Shown here piece after piece: positions 43,488-54,015 of a stretch of DNA of 64,000 bases. Position numbers and translations under genes: made by a program. Below the pieces are notes generated by a model, which did no database searches, was not told the origin of the DNA, and saw only the letters and a list, made by a program, of their open reading frames with translations. Source of the stretch: Cepaea nemoralis (Eukaryota > Mollusca > Gastropoda > Stylommatophora > Helicidae); contig JACEFZ010001381.1 in assembly GCA_014155875.1 (NCBI GenBank), positions 235,001 to 299,000 of the forward strand, written 5' to 3'. Position 1 is the first letter of the stretch, and each line of letters begins with the position of its first letter.

Positions 43488-45415
43488 TGTCACTTGTTTT
43501 CCCGGGAGGAAGTTGGAATCAACAAGCACATCTTCAAACTTATTATCTGTTGGGATTATTGACTGACTTCTGTCTACACTCCTCCCTTCTGTCTTCCCTT
43601 CCATATATCTATTTCTTTCACTCTCTCTCTCTGTTATTCCCTCAACACATACTCCGACAACAGTTCCTTTCAACGATAAATAAAAGATTTATTAATAAAA
43701 ACTATGTCTGGTGTATGTAATGGATAGTGTCTATGTAGTTGGTATGTTCTTCTAGTGTGGATGCCAGATAAGATGTTGATAGATAGTCTCCGTGTCTTCT
43801 CTCGTCTCTTCTCTCGGCTAAAGTACAGGACAGTACATAGATACAACGGAACGGTCTCACCCTGAATGCTCCGTCTGCTTGAGTCTGTAGATATATCCGT
43901 TTTTTGTAATGAAAAATGTTCACCACTGTATCAATGTACTTAAACCGATCACTATATGCTGTCAGCTTAGACTGAATGTTCTTTGCTTTTTTATAGCGTT
44001 CCTAATTCCATCCTGGAAAACACATCGATTTTCTAGTATTTTCTATTTTGTCCTGTAAAAGTTCTACACTGGATAGTTCTTAATTGGTATAGACACTTGG
44101 TATGCGCCTTGCAACTCTTCGATACTGAGTCATTTGAGTCTTACTATTATGTTATAGGGTCTCTATTTTCCGTTCTCTGTCATCCTTAATATTTACGACG
44201 ACACTTCTTTTCTCTCCTTTCTTATGCACAAGTGTCGTGCTTTATTATTTGAAAGTGCTTTCTTTGGGGTTATCAATACTGATTAATCTTTACCACAGCC
44301 ATCTGTGTTATATCGTCGTTGATATGCCCCGCACTGGTATTGGAACCTGTGTAACAAAGATTTAATAATGAGAGCTGTGTCTGCTTCATATTCTTTCTTA
44401 TGTGAGTGTCTTTTCCTCCAGCCGAAATGAAAAGGCTTCCGAAAAAACCCACTCTGACATAAGATAGAAGCTTACCTAACGTCTATACTATTCCTACTAG
44501 TATTTACTTGTACACGCTAAGCATCCTCTATTCCCCTATGCTAGAAGATTACTTCACTGTGATTTTACCTTATAATTATCCTTGTCTGAATTGGGAGTAC
44601 TAATGCACAATAGATACACAAACGTTCCTCCGAACGCAGCACCACCCTTTTCATACCCCCTTGTCTCATGGAAATCAAGAATCACACTAAACTTCCACAA
44701 AGAAGTGGCCACTCTTTATAGGTCATTTTTGCCGCATAGTCCTTGACCTATCTGGACACCTCAAGTCAATACCTCATTATCCCCGTTAGTGGAAATTTAC
44801 TGATCGGAAACTTTTCCGTTATTTCTAAAACCCTCATTGTTTTGTTCCTTCACTCTGAGTCATCTAGACCGCAATATGCTGTGGAAATTTTCCTCAGTAA
44901 CCAATCTCCCCACCTCCTTATCAGCCCCAACTCTGGCGGCTCTTTTAACTCTGTTCCCGGTAGTTCACCATCCGCGTAATCAGCGCTGACTCCCTCTCTA
45001 CACCCACCTGACACTATCTGGTTTTTCAATCCTGTCTTTATCACCTGACCGCGATACTGTCCAATAGTGCTGTCTGCCTTTGTCGCAAACCTATTTGTCC
45101 ACGCGACAGTTTACCTGTGCTGTCTGCGGGCACTTCCGTGTCTTGACCTATAAACACATGCGCCTGGTCACTCAACCCGACATTTCGTTATGTTTGTGAC
45201 CAGTGACTTAACCTCGTCATCCTACACTCTCGTCGACCTGTGCCGCTGTTATTTCTACGTTAACCGTTCAATCCGTTAACATTGGGGTCATTGACTCCGG
45301 GCACACCGTGGTTGGTTATCCTTACTGTTTTGTTTGTTAACCCTTCTCCTACCTGGTTAGTCGGTTTATAAGGTCGTCTATCTGGGAATCAATAAACTAT
45401 CATCATTCTGTGACA
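43488..45415 (-). repeat. LTR4 (1,928 bp), outer type
   Basis: Partner of LTR1 at a dozen diagnostic positions. It is the 5' LTR of unit C and of the whole array. The following CCAGA completes the target-site duplication. Confidence 0.95.
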
Positions 45416-46384
45416 CCAGATACAATCATTAACTTAATAAAGCAATATATAAAGACAATCCATAATTCTTTATGATAGCAAACGGATACATGTTAAATAA
45501 AAACACGAGTGCCACAGGGATGCCTTTTGCCACCATTATCATTCTTACTGACTATAGACTATATTGTGAAGACAACTATAACTAATGCCAGAAATGGAAT
45601 TAAAAGGACTTCGGACAAGGTAGCTTAATAATTTGACCTCACTAATGGGTTTTCACCCTGTCTCACACATGGAATCAGATGCAAATAAACTCAACACATT
45701 GAATGGGGATCACAATAATTAGGTATAAAAAATTCAATGGAAAACGACAAAAATGAAGGCAATAAACCAAGCAAATTATAACCCCCATCTTTCCTGGTGA
45801 AACCTCACCCCAACAGGTGAAATCACACACCTGTGTAGGTAGTAATGTAGACAAAGAAGGGGGAACAGATAAATATATTAATAAAAGAATATGAAAGGCA
45901 AGAGAAGCTTTTATAACATTATAAAACTTGTGGAAATCAAAAGAAATTAAACGTAGTGCCAAACTTTGAATATTAAACTTCCGTGTTGAATCTGTACTTA
46001 CTGTATGGATCAGAAACAAGGAGAACAATTAAAAGAATTACTATTAAACTTTTAGAAACATGTATTAATTAGTGTTTGCATAGAATATTGGGAATAAAAT
46101 AGTATGGGAGAATCACCATTGTAGAACTAACTCATGGAGAAAACTAAATCAATTCCAGTCATTCAAGCGGTGATGAGAAATTGCGAGCGCTGAATGGGAC
46201 ACACAATGAGAAAACCTGAAGATATTATAACTAGAAAGTCCTGTGTCTGGAAACCACATGGCAATTGGAATAGAGGAAGGTCTAAAAATACACGGAAAAA
46301 AGTGTTCGAGAGGACATGGGGAGAGCTGTACGGAATAGAACAAGATAGGATGGATTAGACTGAGTTAGTTGCGTGCTTTTGTTG

Positions 46385-46492
46385 TATGTGTGTGTGTGTG
46401 TGTGTGCGTGCGTGCGTGTGCGTGCATGCGTGTGCGTGTGCGTGCATGCGAGTGTGTGCGTGCATGCGACTGTGTGTATGTGCGTGTGTGTA
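46385..46492. repeat. (TG)n/(CG) variant microsatellite
   Basis: Alternating TG with interspersed CG and ATG variants at the 3' edge of L-G copy 1. The open frames on both strands here are a by-product of the repeat. Confidence 0.95.
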
Positions 46493-47142
46493 TAAAAAGA
46501 CTGCAAATGATATTTCAATATAAGCTTTCTATGTCTCCAGTTGGTCTGAGAACAGTTGTCAAACACTAAAGCACTTCAGCTTCATTGTCTCAAACGATCA
46601 CGTGTTTTCACTAGTAGTCTGGCGTTTAGTTCTGTGATTAGTCCTATCTATTCTACCGCATAAAGCAGAGCCTGCCTGACATCGTCTGTTATGAATTGTG
46701 GTTGACAGTAATCTAACATGTTTTTATTTCATGCTTTCATTTACTCACGTAGAGACAGACACACAGAGATAGAGACTGATATATAGATAGATCCACATGT
46801 ATGAATATCCATCTTACTGTATTACTACATTCACTTGCGTCGTTAATTATCCAGGGTGAGCATTCAGAAACTAGTGCATAATACCTGTCACAGTGCTGAA
46901 CTTTATCTGAAAATATACAAAACATAATTCTGTTTATCAGCTGTTTGTTTCGTGCACGTAGCTTCAGTTATCCGCATATTCATCTCCTATGTTTTGATGT
47001 GAATGTGGAACAAACGTATTTGAGTCACTGTGACCACAAGAGCTATTTGAATAATAGCAACTGGCAGACACAACAAAAGTATTACCTCTACAGAGGGTTT
47101 AAACATACAAAATCGATTTCATGGCACGGATCATAACCTATA
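46493..47142. other. Unassigned stretch
   Basis: No open frame or repeat recognised. Confidence 0.4.
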
Positions 47143-47337
47143 TGGTTCGGTCTCTTTCCGCAGGGCCGCCAGCCGAAAGTTAAGCAAAAAGGACGAACTC
47201 CGTAGCTCCAGAGTTGACCCCCAGGAGTCCCCGTAAAAAACTGCACTAGTGAACCGAATTACAGAGTCGAGAATAGAACCCACAACCTTCGAAGGGCGAG
47301 ACATGCGGCTGAAACACTCCGCCACGGAGACTTCCAT
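47143..47337 (-). mobile_element. S2 SINE (tRNA head plus shared core), copy 1
   Basis: On the minus strand it starts GGAAGTCTCCGTGGCGGAG, has the B-box region GGTTGTGGGTTCTATTC, and carries the core CTACGGAGTTCGT and TGCGGAAAGAGACCGA. These features match the S2 copy at 56885-57129. Diverged; TSD not clear. Confidence 0.8.
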
Positions 47338-47439
47338 TATAATATCCCTGACGCAGTATAGACAAGACCAGAAACAGACTCAGAGAAACGTGAGTCTGCG
47401 GCCTTGTGGGTAGTCTGAAAATAAAGGATGGGAACTTAA

Positions 47440-47975
47440 AGGCATGGGAAGACAAAACTTACAAACATGGGAAGACGAAACTACAAACATGGGAAGACGT
47501 AACTTACAAACATGGGAAGACGAAACTTACAAACATGGGAAGTCGAAACATACAGACATGAGAAGGCGAAACTTACAGGCATGGCTGTAGGCCAATCTGA
47601 CAGACCTGGGCAGACGGAACTTACAGGCATGGGAAGACGAAACATACAGACATGGGAAGACGAAACTTACAGGCATGACTGTAGGCCGATCTGACAGACA
47701 TGGGAAGACGAAACATACAGGCATGGAAAGACGAAACATACAGACATGGGAAGACGAAACTTCAGGAATGGCTGTAGGCCAATCTGACAGACATGGGAAG
47801 ACGAAACTTACAGGAATGGCTGTAGGCCAATCTGACAGACATGGGAAGACGAAACTTACAGGCATGGGAAGACGAAACATACAGACATGGGAAGACGTAA
47901 CTTACAGGCATGAGACGACGAAACTTACAGGCATGGGAAGACGAAACTTACAAACATGGGAAGATTAATATTACA
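47440..47975. repeat. 23-bp minisatellite with interspersed alternative units
   Basis: Units of the form CATGGGAAGACGAAACTTACA, about 23 bases each, more than 20 copies. A second motif GCTGTAGGCCAATCTGACAGA is inserted between them several times. Both strands stay open in some frames because the unit has few stops; this is not evidence of coding. Confidence 0.93.
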
Positions 47976-48179
47976 GTCATTTCCCACACATTCAAAACAT
48001 GTTTCGCTCATTCCAACTCTATGAGATACTACAAAAGTGTTCTTATTGTTTCTGAAATAAAAGGAGTGGCAAGATGTAACTAAATAGTTATAACTAACAA
48101 CACCAACTGCTCTCGATGATGTAGGATAATAATGTATATGAGTTGCGTTAACGGAGTGTACGAATTAGGTCAACCTTTC
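47976..48179. other. Unassigned stretch
   Basis: Nothing recognised. Confidence 0.4.
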
Positions 48180-48385
48180 TAAAGTCCGGAGCTCAAGCTG
48201 CTACAAGGTAATTAGCCTAGCCAGTTGCTTGTGTAAGGTCATTGAGAGAAAGGTGAACTGAAGGCTACTGAAACATCTTGAAAGTCAACACCTGTTATAA
48301 AATCCACAGCCAGGTAAAAACAGCTGCACTAAGGACCAACTGGCATACCAAGCCCATGAGATAGAAAATGGTTTTACAAAACAAA
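48180..48385 (+). pseudogene. Jockey/I-like LINE RT fragment (L-J), left piece
   Basis: The translated segment contains VNCRLLKHLESQHLL, DQLAYQAHEIENGF and a Gln/Lys-rich end, resembling the RT palm region of jockey-like LINEs. It is cut at 48385 by the L-F insertion. Confidence 0.55.
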
Positions 48386-50865
48386 GATTGATTGATTGAT
48401 TGACTGATTGATTGATTTAGGAACCGACATCACAGCATTCGGGGCATTCCCATAAGCGCTCCGTCCCCATCCTCAGGAGCCAGCGAAGAGTTCCAACCCC
48501 AATAGTACCAGTAGCAATCTGATTATATGTCCGTCTCGCCTTTCCTCTAAGCGTCGAGCATCGGCCAGATCCCCTCGTCACTCCTCGCTGTCGCATTCTT
48601 GCCAGACCATGGTGATCCATTTGCTCCTCCAAGGTGTACACGTGCTCCCACAAGGTCGCAACCACGTCTGCCTTATCATGCATCAATACTCCACAAAGTT
48701 TTGGAGAGCCAGCCAATCTGTCTGTCTGTTCATTCCCCAGCACACCAGCATGCCCCGGAGAAAAGATCCAGACGATACTTGCCACCCGTGACTTCCGAAG
48801 CGAAGCAAGCCACTCTGCACGAAGCCTGCATGTCCTCACACTAGCATGCTTTCTGAGTCAGTTACAATCACGATGTGTGTGTGTGTATCGTAAACTCCAT
48901 CTAGCGGAAAGCTGCACTGACTGCCTCCACCTCCATTATTAAGCTAGATGTTGTGGTATCATATGCCAGGCTCTCCTGCACCAAACGTTGACCATTAGCC
49001 TTTGCCAAAAACCCTCAGGCACTTCTACTATCTCTCAACACCGAGCCATCTGTGTAAATAATCACATCACCCGGGCCAGCATTATCTTGAATTAGTTGCT
49101 GGATTTACACTTCATTGGCCCCTGCTGGCCACTCCCTGCACTCCCGGCTCAATGTGATTATAGCTCTGCACAAGTCTAACTGCTCCGCTGGCACTCTGAC
49201 CCACTCCTCTCCTCGCCTAATGTTCTCCAAGATGCACACCTGTCTGATCGTATTCTCCGCCTGAGCCATCCATGATTTCCCTCTTATCAGTCGCTGGCCC
49301 TTAACTGCGCCCAGCGCCTCATGCAGTGGGTGGTCTGTGTCTGCAGCTACTTTGGGGTATGCCTTCGCTTGCATCACCTTGAGCCTACCAGCAACAGTCG
49401 GCAAACCAAGGATGTACCGCATACACATCACTGGGGTGTCTCTGGTGCATCCCAGAATGACCCGCATAGTTTCGTTCTGCATGCGCTCGAATCTCACCAG
49501 ATGACTCTTTGAGACAGTGAGCAGTCCTAGTCCATAATCAATCACAGAGAGGATCAAGTGCTGGTATAGTCTGAAAAGCATTCTCTGCTCTATGTCCATT
49601 GCAGCCATAGTTTTAAGTGCGTTGAGTCCATTTTGAGATCTTGTCACAACCGTCTCCACGTGATCCTTGAAGATACTTCAGTTTGTTCTCTCTGTTGACG
49701 CTTTCACCATCTATCGTGAGGCTTGGAGCATCGGCTCTCACAATCCTGTTGTCCAGAGAGCACCACAAAACAGCTGCCTTTTCCGGGTGTATGACAGCAC
49801 CCACTTCAGTGCACCAGTCAATCACTTTGTCTACTGTCGCCTGTAGCTCTTGGGCTGTTTGCTCCCTATCTCTCCACTGCCTATATGCAAGAATATCATC
49901 TGCAAATGTTAGTATCCTTCCAACCCCTGGTGCTTCTGGGTTTGCAATTTTGCTCATATACACGTTAAAGAGCTCCGGTGAGATTGCGGATCCCTGTGGC
50001 AGTCCCGGGGTTAAAATATGTGGCTCTGAGGTCCATGCACCCAGACGAGAGCAATCCGACGAGAATGCAGCACAGCCGCTATCCAGTTCACCAACCAGGG
50101 ATTGACCCCCTTCTCCATCAGTGCGGTCATCAAAATATCATATCGAACACTATTGTACGTATCCTCGAGATCAAGCGCTGCCGCCATCAATTCCTGTCTA
50201 CTCTGGAACCATTCATAAACGTCAAAGGCAAAAGTGGCTGCATTTGACCAGGTATCTTTTCCTGGCCTGTAGCTCCCCAGGCCTCTTGGAAGAAGCTTCC
50301 CCTTTTCCAAAAACTCTTGCGACTAACAGCGACTATCTTCTCTAAAATCTTCCTAAATGTATTTTGAAGGGTGATGATCCTAAAGCCGCTAAGCTTTGAA
50401 TGATCCTTGAATGGTTTTGGGAGAAGGATAAGATAACTGTGTACCCAATCCTGCGGTATTGATGCTGTCCTAATGCTCTGGTTAAAGCAGTCGGTCATCT
50501 CCTTCAGGTCTACATCGCTCAAAGCCTTCATGTGGCCATACCTGACCCTATCAGGCCCTGGTGCCGTGTCTTTTGCCTTTTTCAAAATATGTTTAACATC
50601 TTCAACCCGGATGATGTCTTCATAAGGCATATTCTTTATGGTGCCATATAACTCCTTTCTAACTGCATCCCTGGTGTCCACATCATCATGATTGGTCTGC
50701 TCTAAAAATCTCTGGAGAAACGCTCCCCTGTTTCTTTGTCTGTTGCAAGGAGTAACAGAAGAACAGCCTGATGTGCCTGTCACATCCATCAAAAGAAAAG
50801 AATCATCAAATTAATCAGAAAGCCACCAGCACCAGCACACCATGATTACCATTTTATGGACAAAT
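48386..50865 (-). mobile_element. RNase-H-bearing LINE (L-F), copy 2, with RT, 9-bp TSD
   Basis: Longer copy of the element at 25593-26724. On the minus strand: an RT segment (50187-50792) with KKAKDTAPGPDRVRYGHMKA and IPQDWVHSYLILLPKPFKD; the catalytic box ILTFADDILAYRQW (49613-49963); thumb and connector (49105-49659) with HLILSVIDYGLGLLTVSKS; then RNase H ending WIFSPGHAGVLGNEQTDRLA (48417-48839). The 3' tail is (AATC)n. CAAAACAAA flanks it at 48377-48385 and 50866-50874. Frameshifts in several places make it inactive. The endonuclease part is missing (5' truncation). Confidence 0.9.
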
Positions 50866-51095
50866 CAAAACAAATTATTATTCTGTGACACAATCGATTA
50901 CGCAACAACAAGATTGGCCGATCAGCGATGTGCACACAGACAACAGATCACATACTCAGAGACTGCCCCAAAAAACAACATATCCAGGCAAACCTTCTGG
51001 CCTAGAGAAACAATAGATAAACTCTATGGACCACTGAGTGGACTACAAAAGAGACTTAAGCAAGTAACAACATTGCAGATATAGGCATAGAAATT
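50866..51095 (+). pseudogene. LINE 3'-end fragment (L-J), right piece
   Basis: One frame reads CTQTTDHILRDCPKK, a zinc-binding C-x-H-x-C type tail common at the end of jockey/I-like LINEs. The overlapping open frame has FWPRETIDKLYGPLSGLQKR. It probably belongs to the same dead LINE as 48180-48385, with its middle already lost. Confidence 0.5.
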
Positions 51096-52414
51096 ATGAG
51101 CATTAGCTTCCATAAACTTGAACAGGTCACACACAAATTATCAATAAGCGAAATTATGCGCTTGTCCTGATATTGCTGTTGTCCATTGTGCCCTAGGCTA
51201 CCATTTGTTTGTGAGAGTCACTATATATAGGGATAACTTGCCTGTAGCAGCCTAACGTCCACTGCACCTGTGTCTGTCGCCAGTCGTCTTGCCATGCTCG
51301 CCACTGGAACCAGATGGACGCAGACGAGAGAGTGAGGTCGACGGCGTAACCACTACCTCACTATAATCCAAACTAAAGCGCAAGTCATTCGTTCTTCATC
51401 AAATCAAAAGATGCAATGAATGAATGGTCCTCATCATTCGTGATGGACGAACATCCATATATTATCTAGTGAAAGAGTTTTGAATATGGCGTTTGTGTCA
51501 CATCTTCCGTTGGATGAGATTGTGTACCCTAAATATTTAAAAAGATGTGTTTGATTTTACATGCGTCAGTTTGGACTTTAACGTTCACTGCTTGTTCAAA
51601 AGGCCCGGTGTTAGGGTTGGTCGTAACGTCCTGTAATCTTCATCATCATCATCAACATCATCATCCAGTAAAGGACATGCAATTTTGTTTTACTATATAC
51701 AGTGCAGACACGATAGGGTGAACTCACCTGGTACCCAAGAAATAGTTCTTCTTACCAGAAATTCCTCTTATAAGAGACAAGATGCAAAGAAGAAAAATTG
51801 CTGGAGATAAACACACTGTTCTTCACAACAGATATTCGCCACATCCGAGATCGCCTTAGCGGTTTGCATTGCATACCGCATGCTGGATTTTTTGCTTTCT
51901 TGAAAGTACCAAGCATTCGGTTTTTCTAACATTGAATGATAATCTCTTCTTCTTGCTCTACCTCATCACCCACTCTCGATGACAACTTTGAGACCCTGCA
52001 ATTAAAAATGTGTCAAATGCATGTACCAGAACATTTATATTGTATCATCTGAATGTAACTCCCCCCAAGGCTCTTTAGTAAACATTTACCTGGTGGCGTG
52101 TGATTAATTAGCGGACCGTATGGCTTGTTTTTCCGTATCAGGCTGAGTACGGCGATGTACAGCTGACGCACGAATGAGTCTCCAATGAAATAGATCGTCA
52201 GACGCCTCAGAACGGTGCATACATCCTTACCCCCGACAAACGTGGTAATCTAGTGGTTCACAATAGACAGTGGTATGAATATCAAATATGTAAGAGCATA
52301 TCGAAAGAAATGTAACAAAACAGCGGTACCTTTTGACACATAATTTTATAATTGAGCCCCAGAATAAAAGCAAAGACAATGTGTAACTGGCATATAGTTA
52401 TGTGTTGCATGCCC
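51096..52414. other. 1.3 kb without a supported gene
   Basis: Contains a short (ATC)n run near 51642-51666 followed by CCAGTAAAGGACATGCAATT, which resembles the 3' end of S1 SINEs. Nothing else is recognised. Confidence 0.4.
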
Positions 52415-52428
52415 TATGCAGGACGTTG

Positions 52429-53218
52429 TTCTTTTTTCGCCCGTGTGTTGTCGGGGCCCATGAGGGAAGCAAAGAACAGTAACATTGTTGCCTTCCATGC
52501 ATGTCGTAAGAGGCGACCAAGGACGCTTGGGCTATGACTTAGCCTACATTATATTGGGACTTCCGGTCCCCAGCATGGCGGATTGGCATTTAAACCGTTA
52601 TGGCCTCTGGAGTGTTTACGCTTGTGACTACGGTTTGCATTCGCATTTTCCTCATGTTGGACTGGTAGCGCATGGTTCCGTCGCCCTGCGTATGAGTGCA
52701 TGGCGCGACACTGTGAGTTGTGAATTTCGTGTGGAATGCTTTTACATCTCTCCGCGGTTGTTTGTAGCGTTAACTGCATGTTAGGAACGATGGCGGCCGA
52801 CTGTTGCTGGATTGACAGGTTTGTCTTTTCGGTTCACGGGTGCATTTATCATGAGACTTCTGGGAGTCGTTGCTGGAGCTACGGAGTTCGTGCTTTGTGC
52901 GGCGCTTTTGGCGAGTCGCCCTGCGGAAAGAGACCGAGCCATATTGGATAAAATCCGGGTCAATTAAGTCTTTCTGGTGACTGCCGATTCCATCGACGAT
53001 GATCTGTATTTTTCGAGAGGACTTTTGTGTTGGCGTTCAGGAGGCGGCATTATGTACAATGTACCTGTGCGAGCTGTTGGCTTGCCGTGACTCCTGTCTG
53101 TTCCACTGTTCACATAGGGCAGTGAGTGGCATTTTGTGTGATATTCACTGGCACAGGAACGGAGCATAATGGGGACAACCCGTTGCCGTGAAGTTGGAAC
53201 CGCTGCTAACTAACTAAC
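52429..53218 (+). mobile_element. S3 SINE-like element, copy 2, with 14-bp TSD
   Basis: Same head (GTGTGTTGTCGGGGCCCAT, GCATGTCGTAAGAGGCGACC) and same end (CACTGGCACAGGAACGGAGC, (CTAA)n tail) as 19398-20025. The middle, about 52855-52970, instead contains the S2 core (CTACGGAGTTCGTGC, TGCGGAAAGAGACCGAGCC). TATGCAGGACGTTG flanks it at 52415-52428 and 53219-53232. No coding capacity is shared by the two copies. Confidence 0.88.
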
Positions 53219-53239
53219 TATGCAGGACGTTGCGATCAA

Positions 53240-53400
53240 CATGAGGTAGACTATGTAGGCAACTGAACGTTCTGTAGTTTGCCACTGCTTTCTGAACCAG
53301 AAGTCAACATTGAAGTCCAACTGAATGCCGGTGAAAGGGTTGAACCGCCTACCTGGCCACCAGCACTGGTTATGTGTACACATGTTTACAACTCACATTT
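53240..53400 (-). mobile_element. S1-type SINE fragment with tRNA-like head
   Basis: On the minus strand a head with the B box GGCGGTTCAACCC is followed by the S1 body GTTCAGAAAGCAGTGGCAAA. Only the start of the tail is present. Confidence 0.6.
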
Positions 53401-53435
53401 TAAAAAAAAATACATATTAATAAACAACTTTCTCC

Positions 53436-53525
53436 GTGTGTTACCGAGACCTTAATGGGAAACAAAGAATGTTAACATTGCAACCTACCATGCATGTCGT
53501 AAAAGACCACTAAGCAGGAGTCCGC
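53436..53525 (+). mobile_element. S3 head fragment
   Basis: CCGTGTGTTACCGAGACC, then AAACAAAGAATGTTAACATT and CCATGCATGTCGTAAAAGAC, matching the first ~80 bases of the S3 elements. Truncated at its 3' side. Confidence 0.65.
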
Positions 53526-53816
53526 CTGTGTGTTGTCAACGCTGGTAAATGCACCGGGTGCCCAATGCCTCCCCCCTCCCCCCGGGTGGGATGGCTTCTA
53601 GGCAGACACACCGGGCGATGGCGACAAAGAAAATATCTCGATAAATATGCACGACAGGAGGAAAACGTTTGGGAGTCATGACCCGGATGGCCCGCCCCCT
53701 GAGAGTGTCAAGAAGGTAAAGCGGCCGAAACATTCGGCGAGGGGGGGGGAGACTTCTGATGATCAGAATCCTCCTGTCGTGCTTGCTCCCCGGCGGAGTT
53801 TTTACCACCGAAACCC
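53526..53816 (+). other. GC-rich stretch, possible LINE leader
   Basis: Noticeably GC-richer than its surroundings, with an open frame from 53647 (MHDRRKTFGSHDPDGPPP) that continues into the tandem repeat at 53817. It lies just upstream of the endonuclease start of L-G copy 2 and may be that LINE's leader or first ORF. I do not recognise a domain. Confidence 0.3.
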
Positions 53817-54015
53817 GCAAGAGAAGCAAAGCATAGTAACTGCATGTTACCGGGGTCAGCAAGAGAAGCAAAGCATAGTAACACTATATGTTACCGGGGA
53901 CAGCAAGAGAAGCAAAGCATAGTAACACTATATGTTACCGGGGACAGCAAGAGAAGCAAAGCATAGTAACACTATATGTTACCGGGGACAGCAAGAGAAG
54001 CAAAGCATAGTAACG
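53817..54015. repeat. 44-bp tandem repeat, about 4.5 copies
   Basis: Unit AGAGAAGCAAAGCATAGTAA, then CACTATATGTTACCGGGGAC and AGCA. It aligns with the head of S3 SINEs (GTTGCCGGGGCC...GGGAAGCAAAGAATAGCAACACTGT), so the array looks like an expansion of that segment. Confidence 0.92.

Larger units (their letters stand above)
26747..45415 (-). mobile_element. Tandem array of three RT-less Ty3/gypsy-type elements sharing four LTRs
   Basis: Order along the plus strand: LTR1, internal A, LTR2, internal B, LTR3, internal C, LTR4. Every LTR runs TGTCAC to GTGACA. The whole array is flanked by CCAGA at 26742-26746 and 45416-45420, while LTR2 and LTR3 have no private duplications, only the primer site on one side and the polypurine tract on the other. 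So it behaves as one insertion of concatenated units. Coding direction is minus. Each internal region carries Gag, protease-like, integrase zinc finger, integrase C-terminal domain and an RNase H tail fragment. None encodes RT or the integrase DDE core. LTR1/LTR4 and LTR2/LTR3 form two sequence types. Confidence 0.95.
25060..46370 (+). mobile_element. LINE L-G, copy 1, split into three pieces by later insertions
   Basis: Pieces at 25060-25592, 26734-26746 and 45421-46370 form one degraded plus-strand LINE. The first has an EEIKKAIKLVKDGKAA segment, LREEQTGF and a segment ending MESLCKMRN. The second reads on into NYMSPD. The third resumes TIINLIKQYIKTI and then shows VPQGCLLP, TTITNARNGIK and, near 46200-46360, MRKPEDIITRK and WNRGRSKN. 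The reading order across both insertions is continuous, supporting the split. Many stops show it is inactive. A second copy is at 54260-56275. Confidence 0.8.

Noticed and set aside
46369..46569. Open frames over the TG/CG repeat on both strands
   Set aside because: They are translations of a dinucleotide repeat (Val-Cys and Thr-His runs).
47512..47968. 97-117 residue frames with repeated GRRNIQTW-like or FVFPCLSDWP motifs
   Set aside because: They follow the 23-bp minisatellite in overlapping frames on both strands, with no family resemblance.
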